Source: Fluviirhizobium alvei (lineage in GTDB: Bacteria; Pseudomonadota; Alphaproteobacteria; Rhizobiales; Rhizobiaceae). From it: a stretch of DNA of 64,000 nt. The DNA is taken from the NCBI RefSeq assembly GCF_030551875.1, contig NZ_JAUOZU010000001.1, forward strand, positions 62,001 to 126,000, written 5' to 3'. Below are positions 1 through 8,436 of the stretch, in pieces; position 1 is the stretch's first letter; every line of letters starts with the position of its first letter. Both the position numbers and the translations under genes were made by a program. Under the pieces are notes generated by a model, which had not been told where the DNA came from, searched no databases, and was given only the letters and a program-made list of their open reading frames with translations.

Positions 1-184
1 GGGGAACGCCGATCGGCCCGACGCCGGCCAGTTCGCCGGCATCCTGTCCCAGCAGAGGCGAGCCCGGCCGTTCGAGAGCGGCATGCACCTTCATGCCCGG
101 GGTTGCGTGAATGGTTTTGACCAGCGCGCGGCCCATGCGGCCGCCTGCGCCCGCGATCACAACCATCTTGATGTCTTCGCTCAT
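1..184 (-). CDS. dapB: 4-hydroxy-tetrahydrodipicolinate reductase, N-terminal part
   Basis: Only the first 61 codons lie in the window; the gene runs off the left edge. The protein starts [20 protein letters not shown], where the glycine-rich GAGGRMG is the NAD(P)H-binding signature of DapB at the end of the first beta strand. DapB reduces the dihydrodipicolinate precursor in the lysine/diaminopimelate pathway, in the cytoplasm. The ATG at 184 is 22 bases after the stop of the ABC exporter gene, which reads the same way, so co-transcription is possible. The identification rests on the Rossmann motif and start region only. Confidence 0.85.
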   Translation of the reverse strand, partial: MSEDIKMVVIAGAGGRMGRALVKTIHATPGMKVHAALERPGSPLLGQDAGELAGVGPIGVP

Positions 185-206
185 CGGTTATGCCCTCATG
201 CGATCG

Positions 207-1979
207 TTACTGGCGAACCTGCAGCTGGTTGAGGCGAGCGTAAAGACCGCCCTGAACCTGCGCAAGCGTTTCATGCGTGCCCTCTTCGACGATGCCGCCA
301 TTCTCGATCACGATGATCTTGTCGGCATTGGCGATTGTCGAGAGGCGGTGGGCTACTACCAGCACGGTCCGGCCCTTCATGGCATTGTCGAGTGCCTTCT
401 GCACGGCCAGCTCGGAGGCGGTATCGAGCGCCGAGGTGGCTTCATCGAGCAGCAGGATCGGCGCATTGCGGGCGAGCGCGCGCGCAATCGACAGCCGTTG
501 CCGCTGGCCGCCGGAGAGGTTGGAGCCCGCTTCGCCGACCGGCGTGTCATATCCCTTCGGCAAGGCGAGAATGAAATCATGCGCGTAAGCCAGACGTGCG
601 GCTTCCTCGATCTCGGCATCGGTCGCATCCGGGCGGCCGTAACGGATATTGTCGCGGATCGTGCCTTCGAACAGCAGCGGTGCCTGCGATACATAGGCGA
701 TCGCGGTGCGCAGCGAATGTTTGGTAATGTCGCGGATATCCTGGCCGTCGATCAGCACCTGGCCTTCGAGCGGATCATAGAAACGCGGCACCAGGCTGAT
801 GATGGTCGATTTGCCGGAACCCGAAGGGCCGGCGAAGGCCGTGGTCTTGCCGCCCTCGGCGATGAAATTGATGTTCCGGAGCACGGGCTCGTCGCCATAA
901 CCGAACGTGACGTTGCGGAACTCGATCCGGCCCTCAGTCACCGCAAGCGGTTTGGTGTCGGGCGCTTCGGGCATCGGCAGCGGCGTGTCGAGAATGTCAT
1001 AGATCATCTTGGCATTCACATAGGCGCTTTCCATCTGCACCTGCAGCTTTGCCAGACGCCTGGCCGGGTCGTAGGCGAGCAGAAGGGACGCGATGAAGGC
1101 GATGAAGGCGCCCGGCATCTGGCCATTGGCGATCGTCTGCCAGGACGCGTAGGCAACCACCGAAGCGATTGCGGCGCCTGCAAAACTGTCCGTCAGGGGG
1201 GCCGTGCGTTCCGAAAGCCGCGCCATCCGGTTCGCGCGCTTTTCCGCCGTTTCGATCAGGGCGTTGACGCGGTCGCGCAACTGGTCTTCCATCGTAAAGG
1301 CCTTGACGATTGCAAGCCCCTGGATCGTTTCCTGCATCGCGCCGGTCACATGGGCGTTGAATTCCACCGAATCGCGCGTTGCCGAGCGCATCTTGCGTGC
1401 CACCAGACGCAACGCGATGAAAATCGGCGGCGTCGCTACGAAGGTGATCAGCGTCAGAAGCGGATCCTTGGAGATCATCACGCCGATCAGCGCGACGAGC
1501 GTCACCGCATCACGCGCGACAGATGTGATGACGAGGTTCAGCGTATCGCGGATACCGGTGACATTCTGCGCCACGGTCGAGGAGACGCGTGCCGAGCGCG
1601 ATTCCGAATAGAAGCCGACATCCATCGCCATCAGATGGCTGAAGAGCCGCTTCTGGTAATTCGCGACAATGGCATTGCCGATTTTCGACAGGGTGACCGC
1701 CTGACCGAAAGAGGCGAACCCCTTGAGGGCAAAGGCGAAGAAAATGCCGAAGCTGATAATGGCGACGAGATCGGCCCGCTTGTTGGTCAACGCCTCATTG
1801 ACCACCGATTCCATAATCCAGGCGGTAAAGGCCGTCGAGGAGGCGACACCGATCAGGCAGGCGATCGCAAACAGATAACCGCCGAGATGAGCGCGCCAGT
1901 TCTCCGAAAACACGCGCCCGATCAACGGCATTAAGGCGTTGCGGTCGACATGCTGCTTGTTCCGGTTTTCTACGCTCAA
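207..1979 (-). CDS. MsbA-like ABC exporter, fused permease and ATPase
   Basis: A 590-residue half-transporter of the type I exporter fold. An N-terminal membrane domain with about six helices spans residues 30-310. The nucleotide-binding domain follows, with Walker A GPSGSGKST at 384-392, signature LSGGQRQR and Walker B ILLLDEATSALD. Such proteins work as homodimers in the inner membrane, and the closest known types are MsbA-like lipid or drug exporters; the substrate cannot be read from the sequence. It sits between glk and dapB on the same strand, 57 bases after glk. Rhizobia carry several such genes, so a specific symbol is not justified. Confidence 0.88.
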   Translation of the reverse strand: MSVENRNKQHVDRNALMPLIGRVFSENWRAHLGGYLFAIACLIGVASSTAFTAWIMESVVNEALTNKRADLVAIISFGIFFAFALKGFASFGQAVTLSKIGNAIVANYQKRLFSHLMAMDVGFYSESRSARVSSTVAQNVTGIRDTLNLVITSVARDAVTLVALIGVMISKDPLLTLITFVATPPIFIALRLVARKMRSATRDSVEFNAHVTGAMQETIQGLAIVKAFTMEDQLRDRVNALIETAEKRANRMARLSERTAPLTDSFAGAAIASVVAYASWQTIANGQMPGAFIAFIASLLLAYDPARRLAKLQVQMESAYVNAKMIYDILDTPLPMPEAPDTKPLAVTEGRIEFRNVTFGYGDEPVLRNINFIAEGGKTTAFAGPSGSGKSTIISLVPRFYDPLEGQVLIDGQDIRDITKHSLRTAIAYVSQAPLLFEGTIRDNIRYGRPDATDAEIEEAARLAYAHDFILALPKGYDTPVGEAGSNLSGGQRQRLSIARALARNAPILLLDEATSALDTASELAVQKALDNAMKGRTVLVVAHRLSTIANADKIIVIENGGIVEEGTHETLAQVQGGLYARLNQLQVRQ

Positions 1980-2036
1980 CGATGACTTCCTGTCTCAGAC
2001 GGCTGCCTCATATCGCTTGCGCACCGGTTTGAACAG

Positions 2037-3056
2037 TCATTTCCGCCAGCGCCGGCCTTCCGTTGCCACGCCGAAACGACCAGGCATGCGCGCGTAGCTC
2101 GACAGCCCGGCCAGAGCCGCGAGCGGATGGGTAACGACGAAGGTCGGAATGGACTGCATGAGCGAGCCATGCGGTGCCTTGTCCTCGAAGGCGGCGCGGA
2201 ATTCCGGTCCCTTGAGTGCAGGCAGAATCTTCTGCGGAATTCCGCCGGCCAGATAAACCCCGCCGCGCGCCATGAAAACGAGCGCCATATCGCCGGCAAC
2301 ACGGCCGAGATAGGTGGAAAACAGCCGGATCGCTTCGGCGGCGGCCTTGTTTTCATTGGCAAGCCCGCTGGTCGAAACCTCGGCGGGATCTGTGAGTATC
2401 GGGGCGACGCCATCGGCAGCGCAGATCGCGCGATAGAGATTGAGAAGCCCACGGCCGCAGAGAATCTGTTCGGCCGACACACGGCCCTCTATCCGTTCGA
2501 TATGCGGAAAGATTTCGTTTTCGCGATCGCTGCGTGGTCCGAGATCGACATGGCCGCCTTCGCCCGGAACCGGAATCCAGGCATGGCGGGCATGCACGAG
2601 GCCCGCAACGCCGAGGCCGGTGCCCGGGCCGAGAACCACCTTGGAGTGGCCCTGCAGGCTCTCGCCCCTGCCGATCTGGATCTGGTCCTCGTCGCCCAGC
2701 GAAGCGATCGCAAGCGCCTGCGCCTCGAAATCGTTGACGATCATGACGTCGGACAGGCCGAGATTGGCCAGCATGTCGAGCGGCTTGACCACCCAGGGGC
2801 AATTGGTGAGCGGAATTTCATCGCCGCGGATCGGACCTGCGACCGCCAGGATGGCCGAGACCGGTTGCACCGATGTCTTGTCGAGCACGCCCGCCTGGAT
2901 CGCTTCATCGATCGTCGCATAGTTGGCGGTCTGGATGATCGGGAAATCGCGTGGAGTCGTATGCTGGTCGGTGATGATCGAAAAGCGCGCGTTGGTACCG
3001 CCGATATCGCCTATCAGGATCGGAAAGGAAAAATGCTCGTCGGAAGATCTTGCCAT
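2037..3056 (-). CDS. glk: Glucokinase
   Basis: A 339-residue protein of the bacterial glucokinase family, which phosphorylates glucose to glucose 6-phosphate with ATP in the cytoplasm. The N-terminal phosphate-binding motif [12 protein letters not shown] is at residues 14-25. [12 protein letters not shown] segment and the sugar-binding [10 protein letters not shown] follow, with a second glycine-rich ATP loop, [13 protein letters not shown], near the C-terminus. The length matches alphaproteobacterial Glk. It lies 11 bases downstream of mgsA on the same strand, so the two are likely co-transcribed and link glucose entry with the methylglyoxal bypass of lower glycolysis. Confidence 0.95.
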   Translation of the reverse strand: MARSSDEHFSFPILIGDIGGTNARFSIITDQHTTPRDFPIIQTANYATIDEAIQAGVLDKTSVQPVSAILAVAGPIRGDEIPLTNCPWVVKPLDMLANLGLSDVMIVNDFEAQALAIASLGDEDQIQIGRGESLQGHSKVVLGPGTGLGVAGLVHARHAWIPVPGEGGHVDLGPRSDRENEIFPHIERIEGRVSAEQILCGRGLLNLYRAICAADGVAPILTDPAEVSTSGLANENKAAAEAIRLFSTYLGRVAGDMALVFMARGGVYLAGGIPQKILPALKGPEFRAAFEDKAPHGSLMQSIPTFVVTHPLAALAGLSSYARMPGRFGVATEGRRWRK

Positions 3057-3067
3057 TGCCCTCGGCC

Positions 3068-3454
3068 TTACGTCCTGGAATTGGTCATGTTCTGAAACAG
3101 CCGCTCGGCTGTCGCCCGGTTCAGGGCCATCGGAATATCATAGACGGTTGCAAGCCGCATCAACGCCTTGACGTCGACATCATGCGGCATGGCGGTCAGC
3201 GGATCGGTAAAGAAGATCAGCATGCTGACCTCGCCCTCGGCAATCATGGCGCCGATCTGCTGGTCGCCGCCGAGCGGACCGCTCTTCATCCGCCGCACGG
3301 AAAGCTCCGGGCAGGCATCGAGAATGCGCCCGCCCGTCGTTCCCGTTGCGACGATGTTGTATCCCTTAAGCAGGTCGCGATGGATGAAGGCGAAGTCGGC
3401 CAGATCGTCTTTTTTCTGGTCATGGGCAATCAGGGCGATGGTCTGCTTTTGCAC
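3068..3454 (-). CDS. mgsA: Methylglyoxal synthase
   Basis: A 128-residue protein that converts dihydroxyacetone phosphate to methylglyoxal and phosphate. It has the phosphate-binding segment GTTGGRI, the [11 protein letters not shown] signature with the catalytic aspartate, and the later FFTDPL motif. It is a GTG start at 3454 with a GGAG ribosome-binding site seven bases upstream. It precedes glk with an 11-base gap. Length and motifs match MgsA throughout. In the family this enzyme relieves sugar-phosphate stress when phosphate is limiting; that role here is inferred. Confidence 0.94.
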   Translation of the reverse strand: MQKQTIALIAHDQKKDDLADFAFIHRDLLKGYNIVATGTTGGRILDACPELSVRRMKSGPLGGDQQIGAMIAEGEVSMLIFFTDPLTAMPHDVDVKALMRLATVYDIPMALNRATAERLFQNMTNSRT

Positions 3455-3559
3455 CGGTGCACTCCGCTTCGCTGGCCTGCGTCTCGTAAGCTATCAGAAT
3501 AGGCCTATATCGGAATCTGCCGACGGTGCAACGGGTAATTCAATCGATTTGAAAACATC

Positions 3560-4720
3560 TCAACCCCGTATCTCGCCAAACACGCGCAGGAAATTGCCGC
3601 CGATGATCTTGGCGACCCGCTCCTCCGAATGTCCGCGCTTGAAGAGGCCCGCCACCACCATGGGCGTCTTGCGATAGGTCTCCCAGACCGGCTTGTAGTT
3701 GGCATCCATATCGGTGCCGATGGCGACATGATCGTCCCCGATTGCAGAGATCAACTGCTCGATGCGGCCAAGATAGGCTTCGAGCGTTGCAATGCCGAAG
3801 CCGGCCGGCCAGGCGCCGATGAAACCGCCGCTGTCCGCGATCTTGCCTGCCAGTTCCTTCGAGATGAATCGTGCGCTGCCGATGCCAAGTCCGGTAATGT
3901 GGGTATGGGTGGCAATCACTGGGCGGGTCGTGATCGCAAGCGTGTCGAAGGCGGTCTTCTCGTCGGCATGCGAAATGTCGAGAATGATCCGGCTCTTTTC
4001 GATTTCCTGAACCACGGCGCGACCGAAATCCGTGAGCCCCTTGTTGACCGGCGGTGCCGTCATGATGTCGCCGATCCGGCCGCCCGACAGATAGTGGACG
4101 AGCGTGATGATGCGGACGCCATCCTCTGCCGATCTGGCGATGTTGGACGGATCGTCATCGACGAAATCGGCCCCTTCGACCGCGAGAAGGCCGGCGGGCT
4201 TGCCGGCCTTCAGGGCCGTCTCGATGTCGCCCGGTTCGAGCGCGAGTGAAATCAGGCCGCGAGACGCAAGCGCCTTCAGATTGGCAACCTGCTCGCGATA
4301 ATAGGACATGGCTTCGCCGGGCAGGAACGGCCGCACCGAAACGAGACCGCCATCTTGCGAATCGAGCAGGGGAAAATCGGCCACGGCGGAAAAGGCCGCC
4401 GCAGACATCTTGCCCTTCACCATATCCGCGACGACCTCGTCTTCGAACGTGCCTGCCGCCTGATAGAGTTTGAGCTTGATGGTCAGGTTGGAGGCCCCCT
4501 TGACGAAGGTCCTGCCCGGATGGGCGTGGCTGTCGATCGCCGGATGGTTCGCCAGGAATTCCTCGGCTCTTTGCAGTTCGGCTTCGGTGAGATCGAAACC
4601 GACAGGAACGTCGGTCGTATCGATGAACCGGCGCAGGATGGTGGGGGCGGCAAGCGTGCCAGCCACGCCGGCTGCAACGAGAATGCCTGAAGCTGTCAAA
4701 AGTTTACGTCTTGAAATCAT
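3560..4720 (-). CDS. Membrane dipeptidase (peptidase family M19), Tat-like signal
   Basis: A 386-residue renal-dipeptidase-like metallopeptidase. The N-terminus MISRRKLLTASG is followed by a hydrophobic stretch, which fits a Tat-type signal or anchor, so the enzyme likely acts in the periplasm. Zinc-ligand motifs of M19 are visible: DSHAHPG near residue 53, a VEGADF glutamate in mid-protein, and two later histidine segments, ISHADE and ATHTHITG. The ATG at 4720 was chosen because AGGAGGA lies five bases before it; an upstream in-frame start has no such site. It is divergent from the M20 peptidase gene, suggesting paired peptide or D-amino-acid dipeptide turnover. The substrate is unknown. Confidence 0.85.
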   Translation of the reverse strand: MISRRKLLTASGILVAAGVAGTLAAPTILRRFIDTTDVPVGFDLTEAELQRAEEFLANHPAIDSHAHPGRTFVKGASNLTIKLKLYQAAGTFEDEVVADMVKGKMSAAAFSAVADFPLLDSQDGGLVSVRPFLPGEAMSYYREQVANLKALASRGLISLALEPGDIETALKAGKPAGLLAVEGADFVDDDPSNIARSAEDGVRIITLVHYLSGGRIGDIMTAPPVNKGLTDFGRAVVQEIEKSRIILDISHADEKTAFDTLAITTRPVIATHTHITGLGIGSARFISKELAGKIADSGGFIGAWPAGFGIATLEAYLGRIEQLISAIGDDHVAIGTDMDANYKPVWETYRKTPMVVAGLFKRGHSEERVAKIIGGNFLRVFGEIRG

Positions 4721-4843
4721 GATGGTCCTCCTCAACCGAGGAGAGAATGCCACAGAAATGAATTTTAAAAGTGGCGGAATTTCACCATGAAGTCTTGTAA
4801 GGTCCTCTCCAAATCACACCGAATGCAGCATCAGGATATGTCG

Positions 4844-6229
4844 ATGACCGAACTCGCTCCCGTACTGACCCAGGCAGATGCCAATCTCGATTCGAGCCTC
4901 GAGAAGCTTTTCGATCTCTGCCGCATCAAATCCATTTCGACCGATCCGGCCTTCAAGGCCGATTGCCGCACGGCGGCCGAATGGCTGGTCAGCTATTTGC
5001 AGTCGCTGGGCTTCGAGGCTTCGGTCCGCGATACGCCAGGCCATCCCATGGTGGTCGCCCATCACGCCGCCGGCTCGGAAGGCGCGCCGCATGTGCTGTT
5101 TTACGGTCACTATGACGTTCAGCCGGTGGATCCGCTCAATCTCTGGGAACGCGATCCGTTCGATCCGGCGATAATCGAACGCGATGGCCAGCGCGTGATT
5201 GCCGGTCGCGGTACGTCGGACGACAAGGGCCAGTTGCTGACCTTTGTCGAAGCCTGCCGCGCCTACAAGGAAACTCACGGAGCTCTCCCTGTACGGGTGA
5301 CGATCCTGTTCGAAGGTGAGGAAGAGTCCGGTTCGCCCTCGCTCAAGCCGTTCCTCGAAGCCAATGCCGCCGAACTGAAGGCTGATTTTGCCCTCATCTG
5401 CGATACATCGATGTGGGATGCCGAGACGCCGGCCATTTCCGCCGGCCTGCGCGGTCTGGTGGGGGAGGAGATTACCATCAAGGCTGCGGACCGCGACCTG
5501 CATTCCGGCTATTTTGGCGGCGCGGCAGCAAACCCGATCCATATTCTGAGCGACATTCTGGCCGGGCTGCATGACGAGACCGGCCGTGTGACGCTCGAAA
5601 GCTTCTATGACGGCGTCGAGGAGACGCCATCGCAGATCAAGGCCTCCTGGGAAACGCTCGGCATGAGCACGGAGAAGTTCCTGGGCGCCATCGGCCTTTC
5701 GGTTCCTTCGGGCGAAAAGGGCCGATCCGTTCTCGAACTCACCTGGGCCCGGCCGACGGCGGAAGTCAACGGCATCTGGGGTGGCTACACCGGCGAAGGC
5801 TTCAAGACGGTCATCGCGGCCGAAGCCTCGGCCAAGGTTTCGTTCCGTCTGGTCGGCAAGCAGGACCCGGATCGCATCCGCGCCTCGTTCCGCGCCTATG
5901 TCCAGTCGAAGCTGCCCGCCGATTGCCGGGTCGAGTTCCACCAGCATGGCGGATCGCCGGCGATCCAGCTGCCCTACGATTCCGCACTTCTCAATCGCGC
6001 GAAATCCGCGCTCTCGGATGAATGGCCGAAACCGGCCGTGATGATCGGCATGGGTGGCTCGATCCCCATTGCCGGCGATTTCCAGAAGATGCTGGGAATG
6101 GAAGCCTTGCTGGTCGGTTTTGCACTTGCCGATGACCGGATTCATTCGCCAAACGAGAAATACAACCTGACCTCCTTCCACAAGGGCATCCGTTCCTGGA
6201 TCCGCATCATGGCAGCACTGGCCGACTGA
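4844..6229 (+). CDS. M20/M28-family dipeptidase
   Basis: A 461-residue cytosolic metallopeptidase of the M20 (ArgE/DapE/CPG2) superfamily, dipeptidase subgroup. The di-zinc site shows YGHYDVQP (first His and Asp), GRGTSDDKG (bridging Asp) and EGEEESGS (general-base Glu plus ligand). A C-terminal GMGGSIPIAG segment and a late histidine (DRIHSPNEKY) complete the site. The lid domain spans about 210-330. The start at 4844 follows an AGG eight bases upstream; ATG at 4838 is equally in frame. It is divergent from the M19 dipeptidase. No signal peptide is seen. The exact peptide specificity is not predictable. Confidence 0.9.
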   Translation: MTELAPVLTQADANLDSSLEKLFDLCRIKSISTDPAFKADCRTAAEWLVSYLQSLGFEASVRDTPGHPMVVAHHAAGSEGAPHVLFYGHYDVQPVDPLNLWERDPFDPAIIERDGQRVIAGRGTSDDKGQLLTFVEACRAYKETHGALPVRVTILFEGEEESGSPSLKPFLEANAAELKADFALICDTSMWDAETPAISAGLRGLVGEEITIKAADRDLHSGYFGGAAANPIHILSDILAGLHDETGRVTLESFYDGVEETPSQIKASWETLGMSTEKFLGAIGLSVPSGEKGRSVLELTWARPTAEVNGIWGGYTGEGFKTVIAAEASAKVSFRLVGKQDPDRIRASFRAYVQSKLPADCRVEFHQHGGSPAIQLPYDSALLNRAKSALSDEWPKPAVMIGMGGSIPIAGDFQKMLGMEALLVGFALADDRIHSPNEKYNLTSFHKGIRSWIRIMAALAD

Positions 6230-6402
6230 TTGGCCAAGAACCCTCCCGATTGCCTTCGTTCGCTCTTCCGGGCGGGCGAAGGTAACTATACGTGAGGTTT
6301 CGTTCAAACGTGCGAAAATGCCGCTTTAATTTAGCCAGGTAACATGATTATAAGGGCGCGTTTTTAACGGTTTCCTGCCTGATATGGCGGATGGGGGACA
6401 GA

Positions 6403-8298
6403 ATGAACAGTAAACCCGGTCTCGGAGCGCGGCTCCGTTACTGGTTCGACCGCACGATGTCCGCCGGTACCGGCGCATTGATCGGTTGGCTCGGCATCAT
6501 CTCGCTTGTCATTATCCTGGTCTTCGGTGGCATCATTGCGCTCACCGGCGTTGCCCAGGATGACGGTCAGTCCCTGTCCTTCGCAGAAGCTGTCTGGCAA
6601 TCCCTGATGCGCACCATGGATGCCGGTGCGCTTGGGGCCGATACGGGCTGGGATTTCCGCCTGCTGATGCTCGTCGTGACGCTGGCCGGTATCTTCGTCT
6701 TCTCGACCCTTATCGGTATTCTGAGCTCCGGTATCGAAAGCAAGCTCGATGAGCTGCGCAAGGGACGTTCCAAGATTCTGGAAAAGGATCATACGATCAT
6801 CTACAACTGGTCGTCGTCGATCTTCGACGTGATTTCGGAACTGGTCATCGCCAACGAAAGCCGCCAGCGGCCGCGCATCGTCATCATGGCGAACCGCGAC
6901 AAGGTGGAAATGGAAGACGAGATTGCCGACAAGGTTGGCGATCTGCGCAACACCAAGATCATTTGCCGCTCTGGTGATCCGACCGATCTTTACGATCTGT
7001 CGATCGCCAATCCGAACGCCTCCCGCTCGATCATCGTGCTGTCACCGGAGGACGATGATCCCGATTCTGCCGTCATCAAGACCATTCTCGCACTGACCCA
7101 GGGGCCAAGCCGCCGCAAGCAGAAATATCGGATCGCTGCGGAAATCCGTGATCCGGACAATGCCGAGCTTGCCGGTATTGTCGGCGGCGACGAGGTGCAG
7201 CTGGTTCTGGCCGACGATCTCATATCCCGCATTGTGGTGCATTCGAGCCGGCAACCAGGTCTGAGCGCGGTCTATACCGAATTGCTCGATTTCGACGGTT
7301 CGGAAATCTACACGATCGATGCGAAGGATTTTGTCGGCAAGACCTATGCCGAAGTCGCCATGTCCTATGACAGCTCGACCCTCATCGGCATTGTCGACGG
7401 GAAGGGCACCGTCGAGCTCAACCCGGACCGCCAGCGTCGCGTGGCCGAAGGCGAGCGGATCGTTCTGATCGCGGAAGATGATGATGCGATCGTGATCAAG
7501 CCCTTCCAGGGCAAGATCGATTCCTCGCTCATCCACCGCATTCCCGATGCGACGATCGGAACCGAGCGGACCCTGATGCTTGGTTGGAACAAGCGTGCGC
7601 CGCTGATTGCCAGCGAACTGTCGCGGTTCGTCGCACCCGGCTCGCTTCTGACGATCGTCGCCGACAAGGACGATCTCGAGGAACTGGTCTCCGACATCAA
7701 ACTCGCCAACAACAACCTGACGATCGAATGCCACCGCGCCGATTCCTCTTCACGGACCGTTCTGCGCAACCTCGACGTCATCAGCTACGACCATGTTCTG
7801 GTTCTCGGCTACAATGAAGATCTCGCTCCCCAGGCTGCCGATACAAAGACGCTCGTGACGCTTCTTCATCTGCGCAAGATCTCGGAAACGGAGGGCCGCC
7901 GCACCAATGTGGTCAGCGAGATGATCGACGTTCGGAACCGCGAGCTAGCGGAAGTCAGCCGGGCGGATGATTTCGTAGTCAGCAACAAGCTGGTCAGCCT
8001 CATGCTCGCCCAGGCGGCCGAGAATGAATATATGTCGCGGATCTTCGGCAGCCTGCTCGATGAGAACGGCTCGGAGCTCTATATCAAGCCGGTGGCCAAC
8101 TATGTGAAGACCGGTATCGAGATCGATTTCTACACGCTGACGGTCGCAGCCATGGTTCGAGGTGAAACCGCCATCGGTTATCGCAGCCGGCGTGTGCCGA
8201 CCACGAGCGGCGCATTCGGCGTCAAGATCAATCCTCTCAAGTCCGAAAAGATCATCTTCGACGCGGATGACGAATTGGTTGTTCTTTCCGCGAGTTGA
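6403..8298 (+). CDS. CASTOR/POLLUX-type ion channel with RCK domains
   Basis: A 631-residue membrane protein. Two hydrophobic helices at about residues 25-50 and 85-108 enclose a short re-entrant stretch. Tandem cytoplasmic nucleotide-binding-like (RCK/TrkA-N type) domains follow, with Rossmann-like strands such as HTIIYNWSSSIFDVI and RTLMLGWNKRAPLIASEL. This is the layout of bacterial relatives of plant CASTOR/POLLUX channels. The usual GYG potassium filter is not visible between the helices, so ion selectivity is uncertain. The start at 6403 follows GGGGGA; ATG at 6391 is an alternative. A hairpin terminator follows, so it is probably monocistronic. Confidence 0.82.
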   Translation: MNSKPGLGARLRYWFDRTMSAGTGALIGWLGIISLVIILVFGGIIALTGVAQDDGQSLSFAEAVWQSLMRTMDAGALGADTGWDFRLLMLVVTLAGIFVFSTLIGILSSGIESKLDELRKGRSKILEKDHTIIYNWSSSIFDVISELVIANESRQRPRIVIMANRDKVEMEDEIADKVGDLRNTKIICRSGDPTDLYDLSIANPNASRSIIVLSPEDDDPDSAVIKTILALTQGPSRRKQKYRIAAEIRDPDNAELAGIVGGDEVQLVLADDLISRIVVHSSRQPGLSAVYTELLDFDGSEIYTIDAKDFVGKTYAEVAMSYDSSTLIGIVDGKGTVELNPDRQRRVAEGERIVLIAEDDDAIVIKPFQGKIDSSLIHRIPDATIGTERTLMLGWNKRAPLIASELSRFVAPGSLLTIVADKDDLEELVSDIKLANNNLTIECHRADSSSRTVLRNLDVISYDHVLVLGYNEDLAPQAADTKTLVTLLHLRKISETEGRRTNVVSEMIDVRNRELAEVSRADDFVVSNKLVSLMLAQAAENEYMSRIFGSLLDENGSELYIKPVANYVKTGIEIDFYTLTVAAMVRGETAIGYRSRRVPTTSGAFGVKINPLKSEKIIFDADDELVVLSAS

Positions 8299-8320
8299 GA
8301 ACTGCTTTCTTGAGAATTTC

Positions 8321-8350
8321 GGGGCAGCCTTCAGTATCGCAGGCTGCCCC
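8321..8350 (+). terminator. Hairpin terminator after the channel gene
   Basis: A perfect 10-bp inverted repeat (GGGGCAGCCT and AGGCTGCCCC) with a 10-base loop, 22 bases after the channel stop codon. It is followed by an A/T-rich stretch rather than a clean T run. It separates the channel gene from the penicillin-binding protein gene. Confidence 0.65.
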
Positions 8351-8436
8351 GAACTATTATTAACGCCCCCTTAAATCGCCACATTTAAAGTCCACCGCAG
8401 GACAGGTCGGACGAATGGAAGGCATAATCCCAGTCA

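Noticed and set aside
111-1934. A 607-codon plus-strand frame across the ABC exporter gene
   Set aside because: The opposite strand encodes a clear transporter with all ATPase motifs; the plus-strand product is charged and without recognisable domains.
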